Assembly: GCA_951802425.1 (NCBI GenBank) | Contig: OX637794.1 | Location: 3,410,001 to 3,474,000, forward strand | Length of the DNA stretch: 64,000 nt | DNA from: Clavaria fumosa | Taxonomy: Eukaryota > Basidiomycota > Agaricomycetes > Agaricales > Clavariaceae | Direction of reading: 5' to 3' | In this document: piece after piece, positions 11,322-21,980 of the stretch | Layout: each line of letters starts with the position of its first letter | Numbering within the stretch: the first letter of the stretch is position 1 | The notes under the pieces: model-generated | The model's input: the letters and a program-made list of their open reading frames with translations, nothing else | Databases searched by the model: none | Told to the model about the DNA's origin: nothing | Position numbers and translations under genes: made by a program

Positions 11322-11873
11322 ATGACCACCACAACGGCTGAGGCGAAACGCGACGCTCTGGACCCGACTTCGTTCATACCTCCAAGCCCACCCTCATCAC
11401 GAGCTATCGTTATCGAGTTCTGCGATCGCGTGAGTGAGATTGAGGCATTTCCAACACCACAGGCTACACTGAACTCTGGATGCCACACCCGCAGTGTCGT
11501 TGGTGCGCTTTAGAACGCGTGCATCACAGAGGCGTCTTGTTCACAATCTAGACACGCCAGGCTCCATCGAGCAAGTTGGGTGTCCACCGAACTCTTCCTT
11601 ACGTTCCCGTCCCCAGCGTTAAGCGCCATAACCCTTCTCCCTCTGAATGCGGATGAGACGGCTGGTAGGTTCCGTGTTTGGCTGTTTATGGAAGGCGAGA
11701 ACCCTATGTTAGTCTGGGATAGGAAGGTTGAGTCCGGATTCCCAGAGCTGAAAGAATTGGTGTGTCACTGCTTCCTCAAGTCTACAATGAGATTGACCGT
11801 TACTTAGAAGCAGAGGATACGTGACAAGTTACAGCCTGGGAAGTCTCTCGGGCATTCAGATAAGAAACCGTAG
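11322..11873 (+). CDS. SelW/Rdx-family thioredoxin-like protein (Cys form)
   Basis: Spliced frame starting MTTTTAEAKRDALDPTSFIP. The signature is IVIEFCDR|CRW|LHRASWVSTELFLTF, where two introns (GTGAGTGAG..CCCGCAG and GTGCGCTTT..GCCAG) flank a tiny exon encoding CRW. This gives the CxxC redox motif C-D-R-C typical of the Rdx family (SelW, SelT, SelH), with Cys in place of selenocysteine as expected in fungi. Then follow ITLLPLNADETAGRFRVWLF and LVWDRKVESGFPELKEL. After the intron GTGTGTCACT..TACTTAG the gene ends KQRIRDKLQPGKSLGHSDKK and TAG at 11871-11873. The role is a thiol redox protein of unknown substrate. The micro-exon of 8 bases is easily missed by gene finders. Confidence 0.85.
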
Positions 11874-12177
11874 GCTATTGCAATTGCCCTTTGGGATTTC
11901 CGTTGGTGGAGGGTGTAATAGATCACAGTTAAATGCAGTCTGACTCTATGCTTTATGATTGCTCAAATATGAATGACTGCTTGACGACAACGAGAAGTGA
12001 CATATTATCCTGAAGAGTGGCCACTTGCCGCTCCGTTGACATAGCATCATGAGTATCTTGGTTAACATGGACAAATCTGAACCTGTGATGTTGCTCTAGG
12101 ATTGCTCCGCGCTGGCGTCGACTGGGATAAACTGAGGAGAGTCTAAAAGCTTAGGACGAAAGACGTGGGTATTGCTC

Positions 12178-13903
12178 TTAGCGTAGTACAACAGATTGCT
12201 TGGGTGGTGGGTGTCGACGGGTTTGCGATGGCGGGAGGCTGGCAGCCTGCGGCGTTGTACGTACTTTTCGCAGCTCTTCGTCGATACGCCACATCCCTTT
12301 CACAAACGAGTCGCGGTCTAAAGCGCCACACCCTTTTGGATCGCATGTGTCCCTGAAAAGGTGTCGACCGTTGAGACATTGTGAATGTGATTCCCAAGCT
12401 TGGAACTTACCATATCGCCTTGAGTTTGCTCTTATCCAGACGGGATGCGCTCCAGACGACCCGCACAACGGTGTTTCCGAGGCGTTCCTCAGGCCCCACC
12501 CCGGCATCTATTTCAAGTTCCTCCGTCTTAGTACGTTCCACCGCCATCGGTGGGGCAGAGTTGAGCGGGTTGGTGATGAGATCGACCGAGAGACCTCTCC
12601 AGCCGGCCGCCTGCCGACTCTTCTTCGGCAAGGACAACCTCAACTTATCCTTCTCCTTTTGCTTCTCTGCTTCTCTTCGCTGCAATACGTTCGCGTTGAA
12701 GACTGCTTCGTAGCGCTTCCGCGCAGCTGCAGGGACAGGTGTTGCGCGAGAAAGCAGCACTTTTTTGCCGTTGGTCTCTGCAACGCTACTGGCTCTGGAC
12801 CCGCTGCTAACAATAGAAGTGCGGTCCGACGCTGAGAAGGAAGGGCGGGATGAGCGAGGAGGGGTTGCACGAGAGGATTTGGACTGTGTCGGCAGCGGTG
12901 GCGGGGGTGGTGGTGGCGGGCGCCGAGTAGTGACAACAGACGTGGAACTCGACCGTGCCGGAAGAGAAGGCACAGGGGGGTGGGACTGCAAGGGCGAAGG
13001 CATGTGGGACGCAGGTCGCTTCAGGTGGGCGGGGGGAGGTAGTGGGAGGAGCCTTCCCTTGGCGGCGCTCTCCCAGCGGTTTGCCAAAAGCGATGCAGAG
13101 GTAGGACTGATAATAGACGAGGCGGAGACATCTTCGAAGGATTCGTCGAGGCCGAGAAAGTCATCGTCTCGACGGGATCCGCGTGAAATCGTCTCACGGG
13201 ACGTCGTAACGCTGGAATCTGGTGTCCCCCCATCAGACGAGAGGGATACTGAATGCAACGAGGTGATGGACGTTGTTGGGACGTGCCCTTTTCCGCCACG
13301 ATTGATGTCAAAGACGTGTGATCTCGATGAGGGGGGATAGGTGTGTTCTATGGACACCGCGTTTGGAGATAGTGCGGTGTGGGAAGGAGGACTACTTCCC
13401 CCACTGCGGGTAGACAAGGAGGCCACCGAGGAGACGGATTTCAAAGAGGTGTAGGAGGGCTTGCGTGGGGGTAAAGGCGGAGCTGTGCTGGACTTGGGGG
13501 ACGCAAGGGGAATAATCTGGGAATTTTGGTTTCCCAAAGTGTGTCTCTGTTCGTAATGACGCTGAGCCGTTTTCAGGGTATTCTCTGCAGGAACACCATT
13601 CAGTCGATGGTCCACATAGCTATTTTGTCTTGGTGGAGAATCCGCGACAACCCAATCTTTGAGATCAATAAGGGACTGCCTGCGGTCCGGGCTTGTTGGT
13701 GAAGGAGATGGCGGTCTGAAGAGAATTGGTGATTGCGTATGAGAGGCGAGCACTGCAGACGAGGCAGATTTAGGTGAAAGTGGTGTTCCGATAAAGTCTT
13801 GTGAATTTGGTGCACACTTGGCGGGCATTGGCCTCGGGAGAGGAATAGAGGCTTTGTTGGCAGCAGCCAAGCTCTCAAACGCGTTGATTCTGGACTGCAA
13901 CAT
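12178..13903 (-). CDS. EH-domain protein, IRS4/TAX4-like
   Basis: A 498-codon Ser/Pro-rich first exon starts at ATG 13903 (MLQSRINAFESLAAANKASI). It has several proline runs (for example 12915-12895 and 13030-13060) and ends VVRVVWSASRLDKSKLKAI. A 57 nt intron (GTAAGTTCC..TTTTCAG) leads to a second exon with CDPKGCGALDRDSFVKGMWR, the EF-hand-like loop of an EH domain, ending at TAA 12178-12180. A single C-terminal EH domain after a long disordered region is the layout of yeast IRS4 and TAX4, which regulate the phosphoinositide phosphatase INP51 and autophagy. The proline runs could bind SH3 partners. It converges with the SelW-like gene, leaving 304 bp. Confidence 0.75.
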
Positions 13904-14479
13904 CGTTGGAGGGGAATGTCGAGGCTTGGATCACTCGTCGCTGGCATTGACAAAAGCGTCAATGTCGGAGCGGAGCTTTTGGGTCACGCAGCGTGCCTTT
14001 TAGGTAGGGCTGTGTCTCCATCATCACACTCAGAAGATTGACTGACCGCTGACCCTGACTGAAAAATACAAAGAGTTCGTTGGCTGAGTCGTCGGTTGTC
14101 TGGATGGATAAGTTTCCTTCACATCCGAGTAGTGCGTGCGGAAAGTTATTTTAGTGACCAACTGACACTTATTGCTGCGCGACCTGCTTTTGGCGGCCAC
14201 CCTCTGTGCCAGTGCTACTGTACCTCACAAGTGGTGATGGCAAGTAAGGCCCGGCGAGAATTTCAACCGCCAGCATCAACTTTTTTACCAGTGTTGTATT
14301 GCGCCGTTAATCCAGCAGTATTGTAGCGTGGGTCCGCTTGCACTTTTTATGTACACCTCTCCCTGTACCGACTGTATCAGTGATGTGTGTGCGTCGAGGC
14401 ATCGATCATCACGTGAGCCTGTTATCTCTCACGTGCCACGTGCCGCGACACGCTCGTTCGCAACTTGCGCACCTGAACC
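13904..14479. promoter_or_regulatory. Divergent promoter, EH protein / MCM7
   Basis: A 576 bp gap between divergent starts. It contains a cluster of CACGTG or near-CACGTG sites (about 14409, 14431 and 14438, the last two as CTCACGTGCCACGTGCC), typical of bHLH factor binding. No open frame of note. Confidence 0.5.
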
Positions 14480-17246
14480 ATGTCTTTGCCTGTGCTTAGC
14501 CTCAACATCGACTATGAGGACGAAAAGAGTATGATAAGTGCTTTCTTCTGTATAGGACTGAAGTTATTGAGATTTTCTAGGGCGAATTGCAAATTTTTTG
14601 TCCACCTTCGTCGGACGAGACCAGGACGTAACGCGTGGTATCGCAGACATTGCACTGGAGGACGATGATGATGGTGGTAACAGGCCCTCGTCTAAACTCA
14701 AAGGGTTGAAGTATATGCAACAAATGGTACGCGTCAAACGCGCAAGTCTTTCAATCTCTCTCATCACACGGACAGCAACGCATCGCCAATCGAGAACAAG
14801 AAATGCTTGTCATAAGTTTGGAAGATATCCACAAGGTGAAACTCATCCCGTTCATTTCAACGTATTTATTCGAAGGCTTCCACAGTATGAAAAAAGCGTG
14901 TCCGAACTCGTCCTCAGGATACGACAAAACGCCCGTCGGTACATTGGCCTGTTCAGTGATGTTGTCGACCAGCTCATGCCAACCCCAACGAAGGATATAA
15001 GTGAACATGACGAAGTGATCGATGTTATTTTACATCAGCGCAGGGAACGAAATGAACAGACAGAGGGACTTCAGGAGGGATTTCCCAGTCATCTCCTTCG
15101 ACGATAGTGCGCAAACGTTTCTACGGCTTGCGAAGGTATCTCAATCTCATGACTGGATAGTCACCTTTATTTCCAGCCGCTGGAATCTGACGTCGCTATG
15201 GCTGTGCGTGATGTCAAAGGTAGTCTCTTAGGTAGACTCCTCACTGTTCGGGGTATCGTCACACGGGTCTCCGAGGTCAAGCCGCTTCTCAAGGTCAACG
15301 CGTACACTTGTGACGTTTGTGGATCGGAGACCTTTCAAGATATCTCTAGCAAGCATTTCATGCCGATCGTCGACTGTCAGAACGAAGCCGAGTGTAAGAG
15401 AAACGGAATTCATGGTTCCCTTCACATGCAGACTCGCGCATGCCGTTTCAGTCCATTCCAAGAGATCAAAATTCAAGAAATGGTGTGTCCTTCCGCTCTT
15501 CGTGCTGCTTCCCCGTTTGAGCATCTTTCTAGGCCGACCAGGTTCCCGTCGGGCACATACCGCGATCCATGACGGTTCACGTTCATGGCAGTCTCACAAG
15601 ATCCCTGAACCCTGGAGACGTCGTCCATCTCGGCGGCATCTTCCTTCCTGTGCCATACACTGGATTCCAAGCCATCCGCGCTGGCTTGCTCACTGACACA
15701 TATCTCGAGGCACATCATATTCACCAACTTAAGAAGCAATACGCTGAAATGGAGATCACTCCGACCATCCAACGCGCTGTTTACGATCTCCATTTGGACC
15801 CAGTCCTCTACACTAAACTCTCCCAGAGCATCGCTCCCGAGATATACGGGCATGAGGACGTGAAGAAAGCGCTATTGCTTCTGCTCGTGGGTGGAGTGAC
15901 TAAAGAGACGGGCGACGGAATGAGGATCAGAGGGGACCTCAATATCTGCCTAATGGGCGACCCCGGAGTTGCAAAGTCACAATTGTTGAAGTACATCTCG
16001 AAAGTCGCTCCCCGCGGAGTATATACCACGGGAAAAGGGTCTTCTGGTGTTGGCTTGACAGCCGCAGTCATGCGCGACCCTGTGACTGACGAAATGGTGC
16101 TGGGTGCGTGCATTGCGTTTGATGCCAAGTTGCAGCTAAGTAGATTATATTTCGTTCGTAGAGGGGGGAGCGCTAGTTTTGGCTGACAATGGTATCTGTT
16201 GCATCGATGAATTTGACAAGATGGAGGAGGCCGATCGAACAGCCATTCACGAGGTGATGGAGCAACAGACTATATCCATATCAAAAGCTGGTATCTCGAC
16301 GACTCTCAACGCCCGCACCTCTGTCCTTGCGGCTGCCAATCCGCTCTACGGACGGTATAATCCGAAATTGTCGCCTGTCGAGAACATCAACTTGCCAACT
16401 GCACTTCTTTCACGTTTCGACTTGCTCTTCCTCATTCTGGACAAACCGACTAGAGATGACGATGAGCGTCTCGCTCAGCATGTAACGCACGTGCACATGT
16501 ACGGCGAGCACCCTCCACTCGAACACGATCCTGTGGAGCCTACTCTCATGAGGTATGTGGGCCACTCGAGTATCCATCTCGGTCCGCCTGATCCATGCGT
16601 CGAAAGATATTACATCGCCATGGCAAGACAGAAAAGGCCAACTGTTCCACCCCATGTCTCCAATTATGTGGTGGACTCATACGTTCGCCTACGTAAAGCG
16701 GGTCAAGAAGCCGAGGTAAAGAACAAATCACACTCTTACACCTCGGCCCGAACCCTGCTTGCAGTCCTCCGTCTCGCCCAGGCCCTAGCGCGTCTACGAT
16801 TTGCGGAAGAGGTGGATCGCAGCGACGTTGACGAGGCGTTACGTTTGATGGAAGTCAGCAAGGAGAGCCTTCAAGACGAGGAGGACAAGGAGCACGAGCC
16901 AGACCGCTCGCCTCTCAGCAAGATATTCCGATTGATCAAGAGCATGGCGGGGCATGGTGAAAGGCCGCGAGAGACAACCAAGCCGTTGGGCAGGGGACCA
17001 GGGCGAGAACGGGACATCGAGCTTGAAAAAGGTGACGACACGCTTGAGGAGCTTGCGCTCGTAGACATCAGAGCGCGTGTGCTCGGGGGAGGCTTCACTG
17101 AGGCTCAATTGAATGAGACAATTCTGCAGGTGTGTTTCCAAATTTGACATCTCGATGCGGGCTTATTTCTGCATGCAAAGTACGAAGAAATTGATGTTTG
17201 GACAAGAGTTGCGAATGGGACGAAACTCCGTTTCATCGACCAGTAA
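14480..17246 (+). CDS. MCM7: DNA replication licensing factor MCM7
   Basis: A subunit of the MCM2-7 replicative helicase. The start [16 protein letters not shown] is followed by an intron (GTATGATAAG..TTTCTAG) and [16 protein letters not shown] zinc-binding segment CDVCG..CQNEAEC lies at about 15308-15390. The AAA+ core has Walker [10 protein letters not shown] (about 15955), the ..[16 protein letters not shown] strand (about 16022), Walker B CIDEFDKM (about 16203) and arginine finger LSRFDLLF (about 16408). The exon at 16550-16630 contains an intron that removes VGHSS..PPDPCV and leaves [12 protein letters not shown]. The C-terminal winged-helix part ends with [16 protein letters not shown] and TAA 17244-17246 after a last intron. 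The order and spacing are those of MCM7 rather than other MCM subunits. All motifs are intact. Confidence 0.95.
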
Positions 17247-17294
17247 CTCAAGGATCCTCAAAAACCAGTTGTATTTCCCTTGCTATTATACCAC

Positions 17295-17903
17295 AAGCGG
17301 TCGTCGCTGATGGCACCTCCAAACACCTTGCTCTACTACTTATAGTGTCCTTATGACTTATGTGCTCTCGTACCATCTGCATTTACTGCACAGTATGGTG
17401 TATTACAAATAATAAAATCCAGACTAATCTGGAGTGTTCTCGCTCTACCCACACCACGAACTCAAGTGTTCCCCCCCTCGCCCGACGCACTCTCCATTCC
17501 GTTGTTACCTTCCGTCTGCAAACCGTTCCCACTCAATTTACTGTTCTTCCTTTCCCTCAATTTCGATCCCGAGGCACGCTGGTTGCTGTTTCCGTTACCC
17601 GAGGGAGATGCTTTTGGGGGCTGGTTTGGGAATGAATGGTCACAAGCACAGCCACTTCAAACCTCGGTAAATAATGGTTAAAGCACTCGACAGGGAATGC
17701 TACGGGAGGGTACAGAAAGGTGAATAGTGGGAACTAGTTAATCATACAGCTAAACAACAGTGACGACTTATGCGGACAATGAGATTAACAGTATGAACAG
17801 CATAAGCTCAAGCAAATTTCCACTGATGATTGATTAGGACTGAGAACCAAAGAGTTACAAGCAACGCGGATTGCTGACAAATATGAGCGTTGGAGACCTT
17901 GCT
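17295..17903 (+). repeat. Inverted triplication, copy 1 (forward)
   Basis: 609 bp that reappear as reverse complement at 17947-18555 (position x pairs with 35850 minus x). I checked both ends base by base and saw identical translations through the middle. The 3' 339 bp (17565-17903) occur a third time, direct, at 18556-18894. It starts 48 bp after the MCM7 stop. A 71-codon frame (17466-17681) inside is repeated in the other copy; I assign it no function. Confidence 0.95.
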
Positions 17904-17946
17904 CTAAAATGTCACGCGTATTATATATATCACATTACCTTGCTCT

Positions 17947-18555
17947 AGCAAGGTCTCCAACGCTCATATTTGTCAGCAATCCGCGTTGCTTGTAACTCTT
18001 TGGTTCTCAGTCCTAATCAATCATCAGTGGAAATTTGCTTGAGCTTATGCTGTTCATACTGTTAATCTCATTGTCCGCATAAGTCGTCACTGTTGTTTAG
18101 CTGTATGATTAACTAGTTCCCACTATTCACCTTTCTGTACCCTCCCGTAGCATTCCCTGTCGAGTGCTTTAACCATTATTTACCGAGGTTTGAAGTGGCT
18201 GTGCTTGTGACCATTCATTCCCAAACCAGCCCCCAAAAGCATCTCCCTCGGGTAACGGAAACAGCAACCAGCGTGCCTCGGGATCGAAATTGAGGGAAAG
18301 GAAGAACAGTAAATTGAGTGGGAACGGTTTGCAGACGGAAGGTAACAACGGAATGGAGAGTGCGTCGGGCGAGGGGGGGAACACTTGAGTTCGTGGTGTG
18401 GGTAGAGCGAGAACACTCCAGATTAGTCTGGATTTTATTATTTGTAATACACCATACTGTGCAGTAAATGCAGATGGTACGAGAGCACATAAGTCATAAG
18501 GACACTATAAGTAGTAGAGCAAGGTGTTTGGAGGTGCCATCAGCGACGACCGCTT
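17947..18555 (-). repeat. Inverted triplication, copy 2 (inverted)
   Basis: Reverse complement of 17295-17903. The 43 bp spacer 17904-17946 is itself the reverse complement of 18895-18936 (except its end bases), so the inverted block really runs from about 17905 to 18555 and includes the sequence just downstream of the KEX2 stop. Confidence 0.95.
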
Positions 18556-18936
18556 GATCCCGAGGCACGCTGGTTGCTGTTTCCGTTACCCGAGGGAGAT
18601 GCTTTTGGGGGCTGGTTTGGGAATGAATGGTCACAAGCACAGCCACTTCAAACCTCGGTAAATAATGGTTAAAGCACTCGACAGGGAATGCTACGGGAGG
18701 GTACAGAAAGGTGAATAGTGGGAACTAGTTAATCATACAGCTAAACAACAGTGACGACTTATGCGGACAATGAGATTAACAGTATGAACAGCATAAGCTC
18801 AAGCAAATTTCCACTGATGATTGATTAGGACTGAGAACCAAAGAGTTACAAGCAACGCGGATTGCTGACAAATATGAGCGTTGGAGACCTTGCTAGAGCA
18901 AGGTAATGTGATATATATAATACGCGTGACATTTTA
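18556..18936 (+). repeat. Inverted triplication, copy 3 (forward, partial)
   Basis: Reverse complement of 17905-18285 (position x pairs with 36841 minus x) and, over 18556-18894, a direct copy of 17565-17903 (offset 991). It ends inside the KEX2 stop codon at 18934-18936. Confidence 0.95.
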
Positions 18937-21835
18937 TTGAGTTTCGGATGCATGTACCCAACTCCCGTCTCCGCTCCCAGAGCCTGGGCTGCGATTTCCA
19001 TCATGAGCGGCCGCCTCTCGAACACTTTTTCCTGGTTCATCTTGATAGGGAGCGGGTTCTTCAGACTCCTGCTCCTCCACCCCCAATGAGAGGCGCCTGC
19101 CAGGTGAGTGTGCCTCTCTTAAGGCAGTCTCTTCATTAGCATCTTCATCCTCATCTTCGTCTTCGCCTTCGTCTCCGTCTTCGTCAGAGACTTCCCCGAA
19201 AGCATCGTAGAGCTCTTTCGTACGCGGGCCGCTCGCACGAATGCGGCGGCCATCATGAACGATATCGCTCATCGCTACGTCGTCCCCGCGTTCAAGGCTT
19301 GTGTACATCCCTCGCCTTCTCTGTTCCAGACGACGGCGTCTCCAGAGGAAGACACCGACTGCGATTCCGAACACCGCTACAGCGCCGATCGCCACGAAGA
19401 ACCACCGTCGGTTCGAAAGCAGGTTGGACAACTCTGCAAACCAGCCCTCGTCGGGTGTGGGAGTCGACGTCCCGCTGGAAAGTGCTCCTGAGGGCAGACT
19501 GGCTGTGGCAGACGTCGTGGATGTGGGATGAGATGAAAATGCGGGTTTAGTCTTTTCTCCTGGGGCTTGAGGATGGTCACCGGGTAGATGCGCGGTGGGT
19601 TTCGGGTGAGTCTTTGCTGAGCTAGTGGCGTCAGGCAACCCAAAATCTTCGTCTTGGACTGGCGGCAAAAGCGAGTCTATAAGTGGAACAGTGTAAGTCT
19701 TCACCTTGGTAGGATCGATGGAGCAGCCCCAGAGTGTTATCCTCCAGCCGTGGAGGAATCCAGTGTGATTTGTTGTCATCTTGTCATTCACTCGAATCAT
19801 CCAATCTCCTAATGGGTTTTCTCCCCTGAAAGTTTATGAGCAACCACACAATTGTGCGCGGCGAGTGGCAACGTACCAATGCTTGACACTCATGAAAGTC
19901 CAACCCGGGAAACCGGTCGTAGCTTCGTCCCGGGAACGCGAGGCCGCAAGAACACTTTTGATCTTGTTGGGACTGATCAATTCTACTTCCACATCACCCC
20001 TTCGCGTGTGTGAAATCCACACTTGGACTGTGACGTGCTCTAAAGTCTCGAAGTTGTCCGCAAGCAGCATTTCCTTCGTGAACGTAGTCTTACTGACCAC
20101 TCCACTAGGACCGATGTGCTCGCCACCGCTCATCACCCGCGACAAGTTCATCATGCCGTTATTGATTTGAATGGCGGGGGATGATATCCAGGTCTGTGGC
20201 TTGACAAGCTTCCAATTACGGGCTGCACTGACGTACTCCCCTGCATCGAGAAGACCGTAACCGTACTTGTAGCTGAATGGGACCCCCGTAGCAGTCTTCT
20301 CCCAGTCTGGGTCTTCGGGATTTATCGGACGCGCGGTCTTGATGCAAAGATATTGAACATCGCGCCATGTGAGATCAGGACTGCCCATTCAAATTGAGGC
20401 GAGGAAAACGACATAGACGAAGAAATCTAGTCACCGAACTTGCAAAGCCAACGCAAAGACGCCGACAGCATTGGGGGCTGCCGCAGATGTTCCGCCATGA
20501 CTAAAGCTACATTTATCGTTGATATCGGTCGTAACCTAGCGATGTCGATTAGGTATTAAGATAAACTGCACTGACGCGGAACTCACGATGCCCTTTCCGC
20601 TGCCAGAACTGTAAGCTACAATCAAATTTGCAGCACAGGGTTCAGAGTAATAGGGATGTAGGCCCTTGTGATCAATGGCGGCGACAGTGACAGAATAGAT
20701 GCTGTTGGTATAACCATCGAAGTTACATTGATCGCCACGAGCCGCTCCATTTCCGCTCGCGAACACGAAGACGGAACCTTTTCCGTGACGTCCGTTCTGG
20801 ATACCATTCACAACGGCCTTTTGTATCAGGTAGTCAGGGGCTTCCATAGATTGGCCATCATCCGGAGGCCCCCAGCTACAGCTATAGATAGACGTGGTTT
20901 GAAATGCATAGTTCAACGCAATAGCCTCGTCGACGTCTGAAATGGGGCCCGAAAGGATCCGAATACCGGCGACCTTGGAATTATATGCCAGCCCAATACC
21001 ACAAAAATCATTTTTCACAGCCGCAATCTGTCCCGCACAACGAGTACCGTGGTGATCGTCGGCGAGCATGGGAGTGGGCAAGTCCACATGATCATTGAAA
21101 TCATAGGAGCCGACAGCATCCTATATGTATATTTAAGGAGCAATTTACAAGACAGGAGAAGAGAGAACCTACAAAATTTGCTGCCAGATCGGGACTCTTG
21201 TAATCCAAGCCGTCGTCCACCATGGCAGATATCACGCCTTTCCCAGTGATGCCCATATCCCACAAAGGGGTGACATTCATCATATGTTGGGGGTATTCGT
21301 CATTTACAATGTGCCACTGCTGGGAAAATAGAGGGTCTTTGATGCCAAGTCGGGTCGCTACATCTTGGGAAGTTAAATTGCCTCGCCCTGGGTCGTCCGT
21401 GGATGCTGGAATTGGAGGAGGCGCTCGTTTGACGCGGTGCCGGGGATGCTGTGCGGAGAAGTATTTGATAGAGGAGACAAGATGGCTAGGGCTTGGACCG
21501 CCCTGTGAGCGTTTTGAAAACGAAGAATCGCGTTCCGCGGCAGCTTTTGACCGTAGACTCTCTAGTGCAACAAGGACACGGTCTTCAACGTCCCGTTTAT
21601 CCAGATTCGGGCTGTCTTTTACAGCCCTCAACAGCCAGTGGTCTTTGAGTTCTCCGACGGGCTCTACCACCTCTACTCCCAGTTCCTGTGCGATGTCATC
21701 CAGCAAACCACCCGCGTGTGGGTCAAATTCTAGGACATAGTAGTTATGCGAAGAATAATGTCGCTTGACTGGACGACGAGCACAGGCGGAGTGGTGCGAA
21801 AGGGCCAAGAAGAGGAGAATGAGCGGAAGACGCAT
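18934..21835 (-). CDS. KEX2: Kexin (KEX2), Golgi proprotein convertase
   Basis: A membrane-bound subtilase that cleaves secretory precursors after dibasic sites in the late Golgi. ATG 21835 opens a signal peptide (MRLPLILLFLALSHHSACA), then a propeptide with KR sites. The catalytic Asp is in SAMVDDGLDYKSPDL (about 21215), His in DDHHGTRCAGQIAA (about 21050), the oxyanion Asn in FASGNGAARGDQC (about 20750) and Ser in HGGTSAAAPNAVG (about 20490). A P/homo-B domain follows (GENPLGDWMIRVND, GFLHGWRITLWG). A membrane helix (FFVAIGAVAVFGIAVGVFLW, about 19400) and an acidic Golgi-retention-type tail end at TAA 18934-18936. Introns are about 50 nt. The whole catalytic set is present. The stop codon coincides with the end of the inverted triplication. 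Confidence 0.95.
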
Positions 21836-21980
21836 CTTGTTTTGACTGCAGCGCTGTCCAGCTGCTCACATGGGGAATATAAACATTGCCTATCTTGGAC
21901 TGCCATTTGCCGCGGATCGGAAGGCGGCATTATTCCGATCCGAGCTCGGTCGTTGCACATACGATTATTATACCAAGGGT

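Noticed and set aside
10859..11488. Longer - strand frame starting upstream of 11266
   Set aside because: The extra N-terminus would run antisense through exon 1 of the SelW-like gene and starts at a weak position; the ATG at 11266 gives a better start.
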